Assembly (NCBI RefSeq): GCF_000621705.1
Contig: NZ_KK211332.1
Location: 1 to 64,000, forward strand
DNA length: 64,000 nt
From: Prolixibacter bellariivorans ATCC BAA-1284
GTDB lineage: Bacteria > Bacteroidota > Bacteroidia > Bacteroidales > Prolixibacteraceae
Direction: 5' to 3'
The notes under the pieces were generated by a model. It was given only the letters and a program-made list of their open reading frames with translations. It did no database searches and had not been told where the DNA came from. A program made the position numbers and the translations under genes. Below, in pieces: positions 9,320-18,779 of this stretch (position 1 is the stretch's first letter; each line of letters opens with the position of its first letter).

Positions 9320-10603
9320 TTATTTTTCCGAAAGCCATTTCCATCGTTTTGCCCAATCCAGCAATGCTTCGTTTCGCCACTTTAGTATCGTTTTAGCTCC
9401 TTGCCATTGCCCGTCGAATAATTTCGGATCTGAGCGGTCAGTATACCAATTGGTGCCTAACTGATAATCTGCAGGTCCTGGTTTGCCCGGCCAATGGTCA
9501 TCTACCACAAACGTACCTTCACGGTCTCGAAATCCTGGAATACCTGAAGTAATCGTATAAGTTAATGTCTCGGCCTTTTTGGGCGCATATCTTACTCCAT
9601 AGTTGCCATTGCCAAGATAGAAACCTCCCCATTTTTGCCCCGCAACCTTCAGTGTAAAACAGGTGGAATCAGATGGAATTTCGATTTTCGGCCCCTTGAG
9701 GTGGAATTCCAGTACAGAATAAACCGGAACCGTATCAGCAATTGTTGCATTTTGGTTGAAAATAATCCGAGGACTGTGGTTCATCTTTTCAAAACTGCCG
9801 CCCCAGCTTTCCCCCTGGGGATTGTTCGGAACACCGTTCATCATATACAATACCGAGGGTGTATCCCCCATCTTGATCCGACCGTCATAGTATCTTTTGA
9901 AATCTTTTCCTAAGTATCCCGCACCACGGATATAACGAGCGTAATAGTTATCGGTATTCAGGCTGTCCGGTACACCGGTATTGGAAAAGAAGCCCCTGTA
10001 GGAAGCATTCACCTCAATAAACCATAGATCAGGAAAATTTTCGGCAATATAGGCGTAGCTGTTCACGCTCCATTTCTTATTCGGTCCGCCAATCCAGTAA
10101 ACTTTGATTTTACTCTGAATTTCCGGTGCATCATGCAGCGCTTGAGCTACATCGTCCAGCCCACCCCAAACTAACACCCAGAGTGGCCGGTCGCTTTTCT
10201 TCTGTGCACATTTGATAATCCAGTCCGAGCCCTCACTGGCCTTGGTGTACCCAACGTACGGTGCTCCCCCGCGACGCCCCTGCTTGGTCACAGACCTCAG
10301 GTATTCGGGTGATGGAAAATCTTTCCTGTGTTTCCGAAGATTGGGCAGATCTTTTTCATAGAGACCGATCGCTCGCAAAATCTGGTTTTCATTACCGTAT
10401 CCATAGGAAGGAGAAGAAACGAGCCCCTCAATATCAAACATATCACTATACATCAGCAAGTGAATCATCGATTGATTATCATCCGGATCTGTACCTCCAA
10501 TATCCGTGCTGATAAGCACCCGTGGCTTCTCTGACACCGGCTGCTGAGCAAACAGTGGAGCGCTACAAACTAAGAAACTAAAAATCAGTGCAATTCTATT
10601 CAT
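9320..10603 (-). CDS. DUF1593 protein with C-terminal DUF5060-like domain, type B
   Basis: A 427-residue secreted protein (signal peptide MNRIALIFSFLVCSAPLFAQ). The N-terminal nucleoside-hydrolase-like domain opens with STDIGGTDPDDNQSM, closer to the nucleoside-hydrolase metal site than the type A paralogues. After about residue 300 the sequence (YSVLEFHLKG..., GFYLGNGNYGVRYAPK) follows the pattern of DUF5060, the domain that begins the glycosidase at 138-1661. It is therefore a different architecture from 1975-3414 and 17019-18470. It is a close relative of 29551-30864. Reaction unknown; context suggests pectin fragments. Confidence 0.82.
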   Translation of the reverse strand: MNRIALIFSFLVCSAPLFAQQPVSEKPRVLISTDIGGTDPDDNQSMIHLLMYSDMFDIEGLVSSPSYGYGNENQILRAIGLYEKDLPNLRKHRKDFPSPEYLRSVTKQGRRGGAPYVGYTKASEGSDWIIKCAQKKSDRPLWVLVWGGLDDVAQALHDAPEIQSKIKVYWIGGPNKKWSVNSYAYIAENFPDLWFIEVNASYRGFFSNTGVPDSLNTDNYYARYIRGAGYLGKDFKRYYDGRIKMGDTPSVLYMMNGVPNNPQGESWGGSFEKMNHSPRIIFNQNATIADTVPVYSVLEFHLKGPKIEIPSDSTCFTLKVAGQKWGGFYLGNGNYGVRYAPKKAETLTYTITSGIPGFRDREGTFVVDDHWPGKPGPADYQLGTNWYTDRSDPKLFDGQWQGAKTILKWRNEALLDWAKRWKWLSEK

Positions 10604-10679
10604 GATCGGATAAATTTTATTTCAAAATATTTTTAATAAATTCTTTATCAATTGCTTATTAGCCGTCTGTTACTCTTTT

Positions 10680-11486
10680 TTATTTGACATACAGAATTCG
10701 ACCTTCCGGATTGAACGTTACATTGACATTTTTATGTGACTTTTCCAGCCGAATCGTATAGGTGACTACTCCCCCTCTGTCGGTCATATCTGCATCTCGT
10801 ATATCATAGTCTTTATAGGATTCATGGATGGTACTCATAATGGGCGACGGAACCTTAGATTCCGGAAGATCTTTATGATATTCCAATAAGTTTACTTTAT
10901 CATCAAACAGAAAGACCGCAGCATCTCCGGCAATGATATAATACTTTTTCCCGTTTTCGATTACGTATTTGGCTCTGTCAATATCATCTAACGGACCGTA
11001 ATTTGTGCGTATATATTCCATGATTGAAGCTGGAATTTCATCGTCTTTCAATTCTTTTCGATATTTAATCAAATGCCCCTTGTCATCGATCCAAAAATAC
11101 CGGTGCTTCCCATCAATTTTGAATTCTATTTGATATTCGGTTCTCCCTCCTTCTTCAAATTTGTCCGCATCACCCACGTCGAAAAAAGGTTCTTTAGAAC
11201 GGATGGTTTTAAGAACAACCCCGGGAATTTGACTCACGTACAAGTCCTGGTGATATTTTAGGATCTGCCCCTTGTAATTTATCGTCACTTCGTTCAACTT
11301 ATCATTTACTTTACACCTCACTTCATAGTCGCCATCTTTTAGTTTCCAACGAATATCTTCCGCATTAGGAAACTTTAATTGAAAGGAATTCAAGACCACA
11401 GCGGGTATGTTTTCCTGACTAATACTCTGTGCTGCTGCACTCATCCCCAAAAGGACGAAAACTAATATGTAAATCGTCTTCTTCAC
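10680..11486 (-). CDS. PepSY-like domain secreted protein
   Basis: A secreted protein of about 268 residues with tandem PepSY-like (DUF2874-type) repeats: four related units beginning near the patterns IPAVVLNSF, IPGVVLKTI, IPASIMEYI and VPSPIMSTI. No ATG gives a signal peptide. A GTG at 11486 gives MKKTIYILVFVLLGMSAAAQ, so I use it; the in-frame ATG at 11546 would add an unlikely leader. The gene follows the histidine kinase gene and has its own copy of the 11-bp-repeat operator. Such proteins often accompany two-component systems in Bacteroidota and may act as periplasmic modulators. Function here is inference. Confidence 0.75.
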   Translation of the reverse strand: MKKTIYILVFVLLGMSAAAQSISQENIPAVVLNSFQLKFPNAEDIRWKLKDGDYEVRCKVNDKLNEVTINYKGQILKYHQDLYVSQIPGVVLKTIRSKEPFFDVGDADKFEEGGRTEYQIEFKIDGKHRYFWIDDKGHLIKYRKELKDDEIPASIMEYIRTNYGPLDDIDRAKYVIENGKKYYIIAGDAAVFLFDDKVNLLEYHKDLPESKVPSPIMSTIHESYKDYDIRDADMTDRGGVVTYTIRLEKSHKNVNVTFNPEGRILYVK

Positions 11487-11507
11487 CTTTTTCAAATTTT
11501 GTTGATA

Positions 11508-11561
11508 CAAAGAAAAAACATGAACCTGTAATAAAATGGGAAACAATCTGGAAACAATCTG
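11508..11561 (-). promoter_or_regulatory. Promoter/operator, copy C (PepSY gene)
   Basis: Two tandem AGATTGTTTCC units (complement of 11538-11561) are followed 22 nt downstream by TTTCTTTG (11508-11515), exactly the layout of copies A and B. Outside this core the similarity to A and B falls away. That makes the repeat plus box the conserved functional unit rather than a recent duplication. It lies between the kinase stop (11603) and the PepSY GTG (11486), suggesting autoregulation of the two-component locus. Confidence 0.7.
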
Positions 11562-11602
11562 GAATTTCTTCCTGTCAAAAACAAATGATAACCAAATATT
11601 AG

Positions 11603-12874
11603 CTAACGCTTCTCGCTTACTTCAAAGACATGTTTCCCATTGAACGAATAGAATAACTTTAATCCAGATACATCAGCTATGGCACGCACAATTGCCAGTC
11701 CCAATCCGGTTGAACCAATATCTGTTGAATTTCTGGCAAAACGTTCAAACAATTTATCATCCAGCTTCACTGATTCCTTACTTGTATTTTCAATGGTGAA
11801 TGAGGATGAACAAAGTTTGACAAGGACCTCTCCTCCGCGTTGGTTATGAAAAATTGCATTTTTTACCAGGTTCATGACCAGAATGACTGCAAGGTCCTTG
11901 TTCATTTTAAAGACCCAACTATCTTCTTTTTGATATTCGATCTTAATATCCTGGTATTCCGTGTAATCTGAAAAATCCTGAATAATCTTGCTAAAAACAT
12001 CGTCGAAATAAACTTGTTCCACTTGTATGTATTGCCTGTTCTCAATTTTTGAAAACAATAACAGCGATTTATTCAGCCCTGAAAGTCGCCGTAAGGTATC
12101 GATAATGGCACCAAGTTTCTGGATTTGATCTTTCGATAAATCCTCATCTCCGGCAAATAATTCGAGTTTATTAATTCCGATAGCCAAAGGGGTTTGCAAT
12201 TCATGCGCAACATTCTCAATAAATTGCTTTTGGTTGTTAAAGATATCTACGTTAGTCCTTACCAGATTTGTAACCGAATCGTTCAACATTCGGAATTCCT
12301 CGATTTTTGTCTTAGTGGGTTCGGGAATGGCTCCCCTGTCCAGCCTGAACTTATTGAGGTAATTCAACAGTTGGTAGAAAGGTTCCCAGGTTTTCTTCAG
12401 GACAAAATTGTTGACCAGAATCGAACTGGCGAATAGCAGCAGGTACAACCAAAATAATGAGGTGGCGATTTTTTGAATTAATTTGGATTTATCTATCTCG
12501 TGTGAGATAAGCTTCATTTCATAATATTTCCCATTAGATGCAACAAAAGCGGTAGTCAACAACCTGGTTTGGTACGTCTTGTTTTTGAGGTTGGAAAAAA
12601 CGACGGTATCTCTGTAAGTATCCCTAACCTGAAGAGCAAACTTTTCATCTACCCGTTTTATGAGATAGTTATTTTCCTCAAAGGTATCCTGTTCAACGAT
12701 TAGAGAATCATCCTTTAATTTGTCGATGACCACAATTTTATAATCAGCAAGGCCTTCATCAATGGTCTTTTTAACCTGCTTGAGTACCTGATAATAGAAC
12801 AGAATCGCCCACAAACTGATCAGGACAAACAAAATCGCAGAAAGCAATGTTAATGTGTGATTAATGAGCTTCAT
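11603..12874 (-). CDS. Sensor histidine kinase
   Basis: A 423-residue inner-membrane kinase. TM1 is at about 8-30 and TM2 at about 138-158, enclosing a periplasmic sensor of about 105 residues without a recognised fold. The dimerisation/phosphoacceptor motif NVAHELQTP places His224. The ATPase domain shows the N box NLVKNAIFHN and the G box STGLGLAIVRA. It overlaps the upstream response regulator gene by 4 bp, so the two are translated together. The family phosphorylates its partner regulator. The signal is probably pectin-related, judged only from surrounding genes and the shared operator. Confidence 0.92.
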   Translation of the reverse strand: MKLINHTLTLLSAILFVLISLWAILFYYQVLKQVKKTIDEGLADYKIVVIDKLKDDSLIVEQDTFEENNYLIKRVDEKFALQVRDTYRDTVVFSNLKNKTYQTRLLTTAFVASNGKYYEMKLISHEIDKSKLIQKIATSLFWLYLLLFASSILVNNFVLKKTWEPFYQLLNYLNKFRLDRGAIPEPTKTKIEEFRMLNDSVTNLVRTNVDIFNNQKQFIENVAHELQTPLAIGINKLELFAGDEDLSKDQIQKLGAIIDTLRRLSGLNKSLLLFSKIENRQYIQVEQVYFDDVFSKIIQDFSDYTEYQDIKIEYQKEDSWVFKMNKDLAVILVMNLVKNAIFHNQRGGEVLVKLCSSSFTIENTSKESVKLDDKLFERFARNSTDIGSTGLGLAIVRAIADVSGLKLFYSFNGKHVFEVSEKR

Positions 12875-13548
12875 TTCACAATTAATTTGTAACCCATCCC
12901 GTAAACGACATCGATATCAATCATGGCATCACTATTCCGTAGTTTTTTTCGCAAGTTCTTAATTTGCGAATAAATAAAATCGAAATCATTGGCCTGATCG
13001 ATGTAGTCACCCCAGATATTTTCAGCAATTGCTGATTTACTGGTAACCCTGTTTTTGTTCATCATTAAGAACACAAGAATATCAAATTCTTTACGGTTCA
13101 GATTGACAGGTCCATCATTTACCAAAGCCAATCTTTCTTCAATATTGATCTTCACATTTTCCAGCTCCAACATCTGGTGGTTATCTGCTCTTCGGCGGCG
13201 TATGACCGATTTTATCCGCGCATTCAATTCGGCCAGGTGGAAGGGCTTGGTCAGGTAGTCATCAGCCCCAAGGTCAAGCCCCTTTATTTTATCATCCAGA
13301 GAATCTTTTGCTGAAATGATAATGACACTATCTGCTTTTTCAATGCTTTTCAATTTCTGCAACAGTGCCAGACCATTTCCATCGGGTAGCATAATATCAA
13401 GAAGAATACAGTCGTAATCATAAGAAACAATCTTATCCAAACCGGAACTAAAGGTCCCGGCCTCTTCGACTATATAGCCCTCATCCTGAAGAAATTTCCT
13501 GATTAGTTCCTTCATTTCGGGTTCATCTTCTATGACAAGGATTTTCAT
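12871..13548 (-). CDS. Response regulator, OmpR/PhoB family
   Basis: A 225-residue regulator from the ATG at 13548 (MKILVIEDEPEMKEL); the in-frame ATG at 13575 adds nine residues without homology. The receiver has the acidic pair EDE, phosphoacceptor Asp in LLDIMLPDG, and KPF. The C-terminal winged helix includes NRKEFDILVFLM and ends VVYGMGYKL. OmpR-type regulators bind direct repeats with about 10-11 bp spacing, which is what occurs at 61-84, 6366-6389 and 11538-11561. It is therefore the best candidate to bind those sites. Confidence 0.93.
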   Translation of the reverse strand: MKILVIEDEPEMKELIRKFLQDEGYIVEEAGTFSSGLDKIVSYDYDCILLDIMLPDGNGLALLQKLKSIEKADSVIIISAKDSLDDKIKGLDLGADDYLTKPFHLAELNARIKSVIRRRRADNHQMLELENVKINIEERLALVNDGPVNLNRKEFDILVFLMMNKNRVTSKSAIAENIWGDYIDQANDFDFIYSQIKNLRKKLRNSDAMIDIDVVYGMGYKLIVK

Positions 13549-13857
13549 ATAACTGAGTTTATCGTTGGTGAACAAAAGTCATATTGCCCACTTGAAATTT
13601 GACAACAAAACGGCCATAAAGTAATTCTGCGCACACAATGGCAAATGAACCGACAAGCTCAGCACATCATGCTGAAATGTATATTTTCGAATTTTCACGA
13701 GATTCTTTTGATTTAGCGTAAAAATGAAAGATTCTGGCTCGTTCCACCTGGAAAGTTTGCCAGTATCTTTCACTTTTTCAGAATAAAACCAATTGAATTT
13801 TCCCATTCAACTGCAGCAAAATTTTGATTTGTTAACCTGCATTATGCATTAGAAAAT
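13549..13857. other. Intergenic, no gene seen
   Basis: About 310 bp upstream of the two-component genes, presumably their promoter region. I find no convincing gene. A 75-codon minus-strand frame within it has no recognisable features, and the AGATTGTTTCC pair is absent. Confidence 0.5.
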
Positions 13858-15471
13858 TTATTTCGCTTCCCGGACTATCTTATTCTCTGGTACGCTTTTG
13901 TCAAATTCTAAATGATCAGCCTTTCCTGCTATTTTTACCATTTCTTTTCCAGAATGATATTCCAGGTTGGTCAATTGAACATGACTTACATCGTTTAGCA
14001 GAATAGGTAGTTTCTCCGGGGCTGTTTCAGCAATTTTTAATTTGTCGATCGTTATACTGTCGCTAAAGGATATACTTGCTGGTGAACCAACTTTATTGGA
14101 GATGGTCAGGTTGTCAAATGTAATGTTTTTGGCATCCTTCACGTCAATCCCAAGCTTTCCTCCCAGTTCAATATTCTTAAATGACACGTGGTTAACAGGC
14201 ATTTCTGGCAGCCCGATGATTTGAATGATGTTGCGCTTTGCATATGCACATCGAATATTTTCAAAGTGGATATTCTCCACCACAGGTGTTCCGCTGTTCA
14301 CTTCCTGCACAGGAAGCCTGTCCCCGCCGGAATAAAGCATATTAATCCGAATGGCTTCGCGCTGAATGGTATCTGCAGATATATCTTTAAACCAACAATT
14401 CCGAATGTAAGCGCCCCTTCCCCTGTCGGTTTTTATGCGGATCACCCTGTCAGTGCCGTTGAATCGACAGTCATACGCGTATACATTTTCAACGCCTCCT
14501 GACATTTCGCTTCCAATGACAATACCTCCATGACCTCGCAACCCTTTGTTGTGACGGATCAGGATATTTTTGCAGGGCATTCCAATCCTCCGGCCATCTT
14601 TATTACGCCCTGATTTTATGGTGATGCAATCATCGCCTGTGGAAATGGTGTTGTATTCAATCAGTACATTCGTGCATGAATTAGGATTGATACCATCACC
14701 ATTTGGAGTATGGCCATATTCGCCATCGGTAAGGATATGAATACCCCGAACAATTAAATCCTCACAAAAACTGGGATTGATAGTCCAAAAAGCACCATAT
14801 TTGAACGTCACTCCTTCCAGCAGGACATGTTGGCAATACAGTGGACCAAAAAATACCGGAGGCAGGTAATTATCCAACGAATTAAAATGCCTTTCCTTTA
14901 GAGGAACCTCATTTTCATTCATTTCTATTAATTTACGATTGCCAAATCCCGGATTTTTACGCTGTTCCCACCAGGGTTTTCCCTGTCCATTCAATACTCC
15001 TTTACCTGTAATCGCAATGTTTTTCTGTTTAAACGCATAAATGAAAGGTGAATAAGCATACACTTCCGACCCTTCAAAATTAGTCAGTACTTCTGGCAAA
15101 TAATCGTTGAAATCCTGACTGAAAAGCAGTTCCGCTCCTTCCTCCAAATGAAGGTTGATGTTGCTCAATAATACGATGGGGCCTGTTAACCATTTACCCG
15201 GAGGAACAACCACGGTACCGCCACCAGACGCTGATAGCTGTTTTATGGCTTTGTTAATGGCTTCCGTGTTTTTAAATTTGCCACCCTCTTTTGCCCCAAA
15301 ATCGGTAATATTTACAGATTTATCAGGGAAATGTGGCCTATGAAAATCGAATTCCCCGAAAGGTGTAACGAACGGCTCGATCTTATTGGGAACCTGTGCC
15401 CATGCATGTTGGCACAAGCCTACTAATACAATTTGTATCAGTACTAATTTTAATGTTGATTTCCAGTTCAT
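13858..15471 (-). CDS. Polygalacturonase, GH28
   Basis: A 537-residue secreted GH28 enzyme (signal peptide ending HAWAQ). All four family motifs are present: NGDG (257-260), GDD (279-281), GHGG (313-316) and RIK (345-347). It is therefore expected to be active, hydrolysing alpha-1,4-galacturonosyl bonds, possibly in exo mode as in many Bacteroidota relatives. The N-terminus carries ITDFGAKEGGKFKNTEAIN, typical of the family. It is followed upstream by GH105 (84 bp) and DUF1593 in the same direction, probably one transcript. It is the contrast case for the motif-poor GH28-like protein at 7865. Confidence 0.93.
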   Translation of the reverse strand: MNWKSTLKLVLIQIVLVGLCQHAWAQVPNKIEPFVTPFGEFDFHRPHFPDKSVNITDFGAKEGGKFKNTEAINKAIKQLSASGGGTVVVPPGKWLTGPIVLLSNINLHLEEGAELLFSQDFNDYLPEVLTNFEGSEVYAYSPFIYAFKQKNIAITGKGVLNGQGKPWWEQRKNPGFGNRKLIEMNENEVPLKERHFNSLDNYLPPVFFGPLYCQHVLLEGVTFKYGAFWTINPSFCEDLIVRGIHILTDGEYGHTPNGDGINPNSCTNVLIEYNTISTGDDCITIKSGRNKDGRRIGMPCKNILIRHNKGLRGHGGIVIGSEMSGGVENVYAYDCRFNGTDRVIRIKTDRGRGAYIRNCWFKDISADTIQREAIRINMLYSGGDRLPVQEVNSGTPVVENIHFENIRCAYAKRNIIQIIGLPEMPVNHVSFKNIELGGKLGIDVKDAKNITFDNLTISNKVGSPASISFSDSITIDKLKIAETAPEKLPILLNDVSHVQLTNLEYHSGKEMVKIAGKADHLEFDKSVPENKIVREAK

Positions 15472-15554
15472 AATGATTGTTTCTTTGTTTTTAGCATATG
15501 TATCACACTATGGATTCCTCTGGTCTTTAGAAGAATCTGGCCACAAGACCTTAA

Positions 15555-16994
15555 CTACTTTTCAGGCCATTCGCTTTTTAATAGAAAATGAAAGGCACTG
15601 TTAATAGAATTGGGTTTAGGCTTCACTATGATGAACTTGTCATTTTCTAATAGGCGTATCATTTCGGCACCGGCGTAAAGTACCGGACCATAACCATGAG
15701 TGGCGTAAATGCTTCTGCCCCGATAGTAATAATAGGTATTGTCGCTTGCAAAAGTAGTTCCTTCACAGGTTCCGTCTACAGCCCCGTTTTTTAAAACGCG
15801 TGTGTTAACGGCATTCCAGCCCATTATCGCAACAGGACCATACACATGACTAATCCATCCTTCATTGATTCCTTTCGCGATACAATAGGTGAAAATAGCG
15901 GTACAGGAAGTTTCCAGATAGGTATCGTTTTTGTCCAGTAAATTATGCCAAAAACCGGTACCATCCTGAAGATGAGCCAAAGTACGAACCATAGAACGGA
16001 ACAAATCCAAAACCTTATTGCGGCCAGGGTAATTCTCAGGTAAGACACTCAAGACTTCAGACATAGATAAAATTGCCCAACCGTTTGCACGTCCCCAGTA
16101 AAAGCGAGGATCATACTCTCCGGAGTTTTTATTCCATCCGTGATCAAACAATCCAACTGAAGGGACATACAGTCTCTGAGCCATTTGGAGTATTTGTCTT
16201 ACTGCATCATCGTAATATTTATGATCTCCGGTAAGTTTACCCATGTTCACCAGGAAAGGTACACTCATATACAGATCGTCTGCCCAAACCGATACATACT
16301 GTGGACGGTGACGTGCAAGTGTACCATCTTTCAAACGGAATTGCCTGTTGGAAATATAATCGGCAATGGTGTCTATCAACGGCAAATAATCCTTGTTCTT
16401 ATTCTTCAGATAGGTCTTGATCATCGCCGCACCGATTGACCCGCAGTCGTCCAACGCCTTAAAATTGGGAGTTCTGCCCCAACCGCCCCGGGCTTCTTTA
16501 CCGAATACCTCATGGTTCTTCTCAAAATAGGGCAGGGTTTTAACTACCAGATTAAAAAAACGGGTATTGTCGGCAAAATATGTCGAGTCACCTGTCACAT
16601 CATCAATGTATTCGAAAGCAGAAAGAACCACTCCGTTGGTATAAGACCATTCGCCGGCAAATCCTTCTGAAACGCGTGCATTCTTGTTCGGCGTGGTAAA
16701 ATCAGTAATCTCTTTTCCTGTTTTTGAATCGATAATTTTCAAATCGCAGGTCGAATCATAATAGTTCCGCACCCGGTTTAATACTCCTTTAATACTATCA
16801 ACTGATGGATAGGTGTAAGGAACAGGATAATCCGGAACTCGGCTCTCTGTTTTTTCCTGTGCAAACAGGTTTGAGGTATTTAGTGAAATGCAAACGATAA
16901 GCAGCACCCATTTGTACAAGCTCATCCGTTTTCTGCAATTTGGCGCATCTTTAACTACGGAACGATAAATCCTCATTTTACTTAAAGTTTTCAT
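15555..16994 (-). CDS. Unsaturated rhamnogalacturonyl hydrolase, GH105
   Basis: A 479-residue (alpha/alpha)6-barrel enzyme removing the 4,5-unsaturated galacturonate left by pectin or rhamnogalacturonan lyases. Family marks are WADDLYMSVPF with the catalytic Asp, FYWGRANGW, and LETSCTAIFTY. The hydrophobic leader ends SNLFAQ, indicating export to the periplasm. In-frame ATGs at 16994, 16976 and 16925 all precede the leader, so the exact start is unsure. It is flanked by GH28 and a type A DUF1593. The same GH105-DUF1593 pairing recurs at 28254-30864. Its last 28 codons are duplicated at 7763-7850. Confidence 0.92.
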   Translation of the reverse strand: MKTLSKMRIYRSVVKDAPNCRKRMSLYKWVLLIVCISLNTSNLFAQEKTESRVPDYPVPYTYPSVDSIKGVLNRVRNYYDSTCDLKIIDSKTGKEITDFTTPNKNARVSEGFAGEWSYTNGVVLSAFEYIDDVTGDSTYFADNTRFFNLVVKTLPYFEKNHEVFGKEARGGWGRTPNFKALDDCGSIGAAMIKTYLKNKNKDYLPLIDTIADYISNRQFRLKDGTLARHRPQYVSVWADDLYMSVPFLVNMGKLTGDHKYYDDAVRQILQMAQRLYVPSVGLFDHGWNKNSGEYDPRFYWGRANGWAILSMSEVLSVLPENYPGRNKVLDLFRSMVRTLAHLQDGTGFWHNLLDKNDTYLETSCTAIFTYCIAKGINEGWISHVYGPVAIMGWNAVNTRVLKNGAVDGTCEGTTFASDNTYYYYRGRSIYATHGYGPVLYAGAEMIRLLENDKFIIVKPKPNSINSAFHFLLKSEWPEK

Positions 16995-17018
16995 ATTTAC
17001 TGTATGTTTGATTTAAAT

Positions 17019-18470
17019 CTATTCAACCGTAACGACCACACGCTGGTAACGGGTCAGTTGCGGAGTACCGTTATCTTTCACTTCACAAATCACATGAATG
17101 GTTTCGCCCGGAGCAGCATCTTCGGGTACGTTGAATGAAGCATCCCGCTGATCGGCATTTTGAATATCGATGACTCCGCCATAGGTATCTGCTTCTTTAT
17201 ATTCCCACCATGTGTAGCTTAATTGATCGCCATCCGGATCGGTTGTCCCTTTAGCGCTCAGTTGAATTTTGCTACCGGGTTTTGCCTTTATGTCAAGAGC
17301 ATTGGCCAGTTGAACAACCGGAGGATGATTGGCATCTTTGAAGGGCTTTACACACCATTCAGCGCGTGCTGCAAAATCGTTTTGAAATGCATCCGACCAT
17401 CTCCAGATGGGTTTAAAATATTCTTTGAATGCTTCGCTTGTGGCCGATGTTAAACCTTCCTTTTCGCCAAGCCTTCCCCAACCCGAGCCTCCATACCAGC
17501 GACCTTTTGGATATTCATAGCCTTTAACCGGTACCGGATCAAGCCAGGTATTCTCGCGTACCCTTACATAGCGGCCGCCCCAGCCGCCCCAATCCGGCGA
17601 TTCGGTGCTGCGCAATCCGGTTGGAATCTCATATATAAAAGCGGGTGAATCTCCCTCTGAGCGGAAATCTCCTTTGTCAAAACCTTCCTCATCACCCGTG
17701 TGCGCCTTGTAAAGCGAACACAAGGGCCCATGATTTTGCAGGATATGTTCATTCATCCATGCAGCATCGAAATACTTTTGCATTTTTTCCGGCTGAATAT
17801 TTTTCCACCGATAGGCTATGGCCTCAAACTGGTCGGAAATGATGGTTGGAATATTATATTTCCCCCAGTGAGGGCGGATGTAAGACTGATAGGTTGAATC
17901 TTGTTCCCATATAAAGAAAAAGCGCATTTTTTTTGCGACTTCAGCCATTCGTTCAGGATGTTTCTCTTCAATGGTTTTCAGCGCCCGGGCCAGGGTATTT
18001 GTACCACCCCAGGCCTCTATCCAGACGGGTCGATTGTCTGATTTATTCAACAATACTTTTACAATTTGCTGTGACCCCGGTGTGATGGAATCCATCTCGC
18101 CTTCAGACGCCACATTTCCAAGGAACGAATGCGCTCTCAGGTACTCCGGCGTCGGGTAACCCTTACTGTTTTTAATCAGGTTGGGATAAACTTTTCCATA
18201 GGCATCAAGGAAGGGTTTCAACCAATCATCACCGGCCCACCGATGTCCATGAGAATGATACTGAGAACTTGTCGTAATAATTCCTTCGATATCGAAATCG
18301 TTTGCGTAAAGCAGAAAACGCACCATGGAACATTGGTCGTCAATCTCAGCATCGGTCAATACGATAACCCGTGGCTTTATTGGACTTACAAATTTATGTT
18401 GCGAACTGGAACACCCCGCTATTATCGTGATCAGCGATAATAAGAATAGAAACGAAAAATTAGAGCGCAT
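17019..18470 (-). CDS. DUF1593 (Sde182-type) lipoprotein, type A
   Basis: A 483-residue lipoprotein (lipobox IIAGC). It is strongly similar along its whole length to the protein at 1975-3414: LTDAEIDDQCSMVRFLLY, then YHSHGHRWAGDDW, then an Ig-like C-terminal domain with SAKGTTDPDGDQLSYTWW. The lipid anchor, absent in its paralogue, suggests the pair works in different compartments or that one is released. Only 24 bp separate it from the GH105 gene. The substrate is unknown; repeated linkage to pectin enzymes is the main functional clue. Confidence 0.86.
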   Translation of the reverse strand: MRSNFSFLFLLSLITIIAGCSSSQHKFVSPIKPRVIVLTDAEIDDQCSMVRFLLYANDFDIEGIITTSSQYHSHGHRWAGDDWLKPFLDAYGKVYPNLIKNSKGYPTPEYLRAHSFLGNVASEGEMDSITPGSQQIVKVLLNKSDNRPVWIEAWGGTNTLARALKTIEEKHPERMAEVAKKMRFFFIWEQDSTYQSYIRPHWGKYNIPTIISDQFEAIAYRWKNIQPEKMQKYFDAAWMNEHILQNHGPLCSLYKAHTGDEEGFDKGDFRSEGDSPAFIYEIPTGLRSTESPDWGGWGGRYVRVRENTWLDPVPVKGYEYPKGRWYGGSGWGRLGEKEGLTSATSEAFKEYFKPIWRWSDAFQNDFAARAEWCVKPFKDANHPPVVQLANALDIKAKPGSKIQLSAKGTTDPDGDQLSYTWWEYKEADTYGGVIDIQNADQRDASFNVPEDAAPGETIHVICEVKDNGTPQLTRYQRVVVTVE

Positions 18471-18517
18471 ATTATTTATGTTTAGTTGTGTATGAAATAT
18501 ACCTTAGTCGTTCCCGA

Positions 18518-18721
18518 TTAATTCAACCGACTGTAACTCTGCAGAACTTTCCCCACAGACACGGTAAACATGCCCGGTTCCAAAACCTCATGCATGTTCC
18601 GGTCGAAGAATTTCAGTTTGTCCAAGGTATTTTTTAAATCCACTATTTTTGATTCCCCTTTCGTCAGAAATATTTTCTTAAACCCTTTCAACTCCACCAA
18701 TGTCTTCACACTGATTAACAT
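18518..18721 (-). pseudogene. Remnant of a GH3 beta-glycosidase C-terminus
   Basis: The minus strand encodes VELKGFKKIFLTKGESK, then LKFFDRNMHEVLEPGMFTVS and VGK. This is the hallmark of the fibronectin-III-like domain that ends GH3 enzymes. About 67 codons survive and nothing of the catalytic domains is present. It lies between the DUF1593 gene and the SusCD terminator, so a GH3 gene was probably deleted from this locus. Confidence 0.75.
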
Positions 18722-18779
18722 TCAAATAGAAACTTTACCAAGAAAGACTTCATATATTTTTCGACGATTACGCAAAAGA

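Noticed and set aside
13579-13806. A 75-codon minus-strand frame upstream of the response regulator
   Set aside because: No family, signal or conserved look; likely chance in the promoter region.
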